A stretch of DNA of 7,172 nt from positions 1 to 7,172 of the forward strand of contig CAMWQX010000052.1 in NCBI GenBank assembly GCA_947176475.1, in the 5' to 3' direction. This document shows, piece after piece, positions 6,230-7,172 of the stretch. The notes below the pieces were generated by a model, which worked only from the letters and a program-made list of their open reading frames with translations, searched no databases and was not told the DNA's origin. The stretch is from an uncultured Bacillota bacterium. Its GTDB lineage: Bacteria > Bacillota_I > Bacilli_A > RF39 > UBA660. Both the position numbers and the translations under genes were made by a program. Numbering within the stretch: position 1 is the first letter of the stretch; each line of letters starts with the position of its first letter.

Positions 6230-6262
6230 GTATAATAAAACTCGAAACAAATCAGTTCGAGT
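6230..6262 (-). terminator. ssrA: ssrA terminator
   Basis: Perfect 7-bp stem ACTCGAA (minus strand) with TTCGAGT, a loop of about nine bases, followed by TTTTATTATACTTT. It begins 13 bases after the CCA end of the tmRNA. Confidence 0.8.
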
Positions 6263-6274
6263 GTATTATCAAAT

Positions 6275-6633
6275 TGGTGGACCCGAGCGGAGTTGAACCG
6301 CTGTCCAAAATACTCTTATAAATAGCATCTACAGGTTTAGTTAGAAATATAATTTCATATGCACAAAAGTATCTAACAAACTAATGCATACTATTCTATA
6401 AAATATTCATTTGCATCATATATAAACATATACAAATATATTCAATATATATGAACCAAAATCTTAACTATGGAAAATTAAAATATCAGCGCTCCAATGC
6501 TTATCTTAAGCAACTGCAAATGCAGGAGCAAAACTTACTCTATTGTCAGTTAATTTTAAATTTTTGCTACTTAGGGTAGCCACCACCTGCAACTAAGTCA
6601 AGACTGTATCCTGTCGAAACCAAGTACGAGCCC
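6275..6633 (-). ncRNA. ssrA: tmRNA (transfer-messenger RNA)
   Basis: The gene is complete at 359 bases. The 5' acceptor strand GGGCTCG pairs with CGGGTCC before the encoded ACCA, including the G3-U70 wobble that marks alanine charging. The T arm is AGCGG-TTCAACT-CCGCT, and GTTTCGACAGG near the 5' end is the conserved tmRNA segment. It rescues ribosomes stalled on broken messages, adding a degradation tag. The tag frame ends in FAVA and a TAA codon (6506-6508). The resume codon is most likely GAC at 6545-6547, preceded by TAACT, which fits the UAGUC-type signal, giving a 13-residue tag DNRVSFAPAFAVA. A longer in-frame reading upstream is possible. The 3' end of ssrA is a common integration site for mobile elements, and the accessory block starts just beyond it. 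Confidence 0.96.
6506..6547 (-). other. ssrA: tmRNA tag-peptide reading frame
   Basis: GAC to TAA on the minus strand, encoding DNRVSFAPAFAVA plus the charged Ala from tmRNA itself. The small non-polar C-terminus fits ClpXP or FtsH recognition. The start is inferred from the TAACT context, not proved. Confidence 0.65.
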
Positions 6634-6645
6634 GTTACAAAAAAA

Positions 6646-6674
6646 ATAATAACATATATGCTACTATTTTTCAA
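6646..6674 (-). promoter_or_regulatory. ssrA: ssrA promoter
   Basis: TTGAAA (6669-6674), a 17-base spacer and TATTAT (6646-6651) on the minus strand lie just upstream of the tmRNA 5' end. The -35 abuts the stop codon of the division gene. The mature end is about 12 bases past the -10, so a few leader bases are probably trimmed. Confidence 0.75.
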
Positions 6675-6971
6675 CTAATCCTTTAATTGAGACATATCTA
6701 TAATTAATTCACCATCTTTAGTGTATAGGTATTTTTCTCTTGCATATTTTGCGGCATATTCTGGATCTTGTAGCTTTACTACTTCTCCAGACAAGGATTC
6801 TTCCTTATCAACTAGATTACTATATTTTTGTTCTAATTCGGATTTCAATCTACGGTTTTCATAAATCTTCTGCCAAGTATTAAAACATGAAAAAGCTATT
6901 AGTCCAGCTATGCCTACTAATACTAATGTATAACAAATAAGTCTCATACGATATTTCTTATGCTTTTTCAT
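6675..6971 (-). CDS. divIC: Septum formation initiator, DivIC/FtsB family
   Basis: The 98-residue protein is a bitopic division-complex subunit that in this family joins FtsL and DivIB/FtsQ to regulate septal wall synthesis. A short basic cytoplasmic start (MKKHKKYRMR) is followed by one membrane segment (about 11-30), an extracytoplasmic coiled coil (about 32-67), and the family signature LQDPEYAAKYAREKYLYTKD at 67-86 with GELII after it. Length matches the family. AAGGAG lies eight bases before the ATG. A hairpin terminator separates it from the preceding gene, and ssrA follows with its own promoter overlapping the gene end. Confidence 0.92.
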   Translation of the reverse strand: MKKHKKYRMRLICYTLVLVGIAGLIAFSCFNTWQKIYENRRLKSELEQKYSNLVDKEESLSGEVVKLQDPEYAAKYAREKYLYTKDGELIIDMSQLKD

Positions 6972-7000
6972 AGTAATTTCTCCTTACCTATATATTATCA

Positions 7001-7033
7001 AAAAAACTTCATCATTTGGGAGAAGATGAAGTT
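7001..7033. terminator. Bidirectional-looking hairpin terminator
   Basis: A perfect 9-bp stem (AACTTCATC with GATGAAGTT) encloses 11 bases. T-runs follow on both strands. For the minus-strand gene entering from the right, the stop codons fall in the loop and 3' arm, so the coding end is part of the hairpin. Confidence 0.75.
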
Positions 7034-7172
7034 CTTATTTTTTTCTTTACACGCATTTTGACAATACAAGAGAAGTAAACCGCGTAAAGTACTGTTAATA
7101 CGACATATTCATTAAAAATAAAATAATTATACAAATAACAAATTGAGGAAAATATACCAATAAATAATACTG
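7012..7172 (-). CDS. C-terminal part of a membrane protein (partial; possibly YabQ-like)
   Basis: An open frame enters from the right edge and ends at tandem TGA codons (7012-7014 and next). The visible 53 residues hold two hydrophobic segments (VLFIGIFSSICYLYNYFIF and VVLTVLYAVYFSCIV) and a basic tail KMRVKKKIRTSSSPK, so it is an integral membrane protein with a cytoplasmic C-terminus. In spore-forming Firmicutes the spore-cortex protein gene yabQ commonly lies directly before divIC, which makes a YabQ-like protein plausible, but the visible part has no diagnostic motif. The gene start is outside the window. Confidence 0.6.
   Translation of the reverse strand, partial: VLFIGIFSSICYLYNYFIFNEYVVLTVLYAVYFSCIVKMRVKKKIRTSSSPK

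Noticed and set aside
6275..6320. Attachment-site repeat of the ssrA 3' end
   Set aside because: I found no second copy of the acceptor or T-arm sequence elsewhere in the window; it may lie outside, but nothing here supports it.
1..7172. CRISPR array, insertion sequence, tRNA genes or rRNA
   Set aside because: No regularly spaced repeats, transposase or integrase motifs, terminal inverted repeats, or further tRNA-like cloverleaf sequences were seen apart from the tmRNA.

Overview
The window is AT-rich, uses the standard genetic code (TGA serves as a stop, TGG encodes Trp), has strong Shine-Dalgarno sites and short intergenic gaps. With a DivIC-type cell-division gene beside ssrA, this points to a low-GC Firmicutes/Bacillota organism (Bacilli, Erysipelotrichia or Clostridia type). 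The species cannot be told from the sequence. All supported genes lie on the minus strand, so transcription runs from right to left.

Right part (about 6275-7172) is core chromosome: the C-terminal end of a membrane protein cut by the window edge, a hairpin terminator, a DivIC/FtsB-family division protein, and a complete tmRNA gene (ssrA, 6275-6633) with its own promoter and terminator.

Left part (1-6170) is an accessory block directly downstream of ssrA. It holds nine intact genes and one gene remnant, in at least four transcription units separated by hairpins or new promoters: (1) 5736-6155 and 4545-5696; (2) a Cys-rich protein at 4151-4486 and 3698-4132, ended by a hairpin; (3) 3126-3650, ended by a hairpin over its stop codon; (4) 2354-3016, 1815-2303 and 882-1796, which look like one operon; (5) 135-827 with its own promoter. 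At the left edge, the promoter-proximal leader and first 12 codons of the last gene recur exactly 750 bp away as a decayed copy.

Most accessory proteins are unfamiliar small soluble proteins. The clear exception is the 304-residue protein at 882-1796. It looks like the CP1 editing domain of leucyl-tRNA synthetase, freed from the rest of the enzyme and carrying an inserted Nudix hydrolase domain with a perfect Nudix box. It follows, by 18 bp, a gene whose C-terminal half looks like a PUA/ASCH-type RNA- or nucleotide-binding domain. This pair, in a mosaic block at an ssrA locus, is the best candidate for an undescribed system. A role in tRNA or nucleotide metabolism, defence or inhibitor resistance is inference only.
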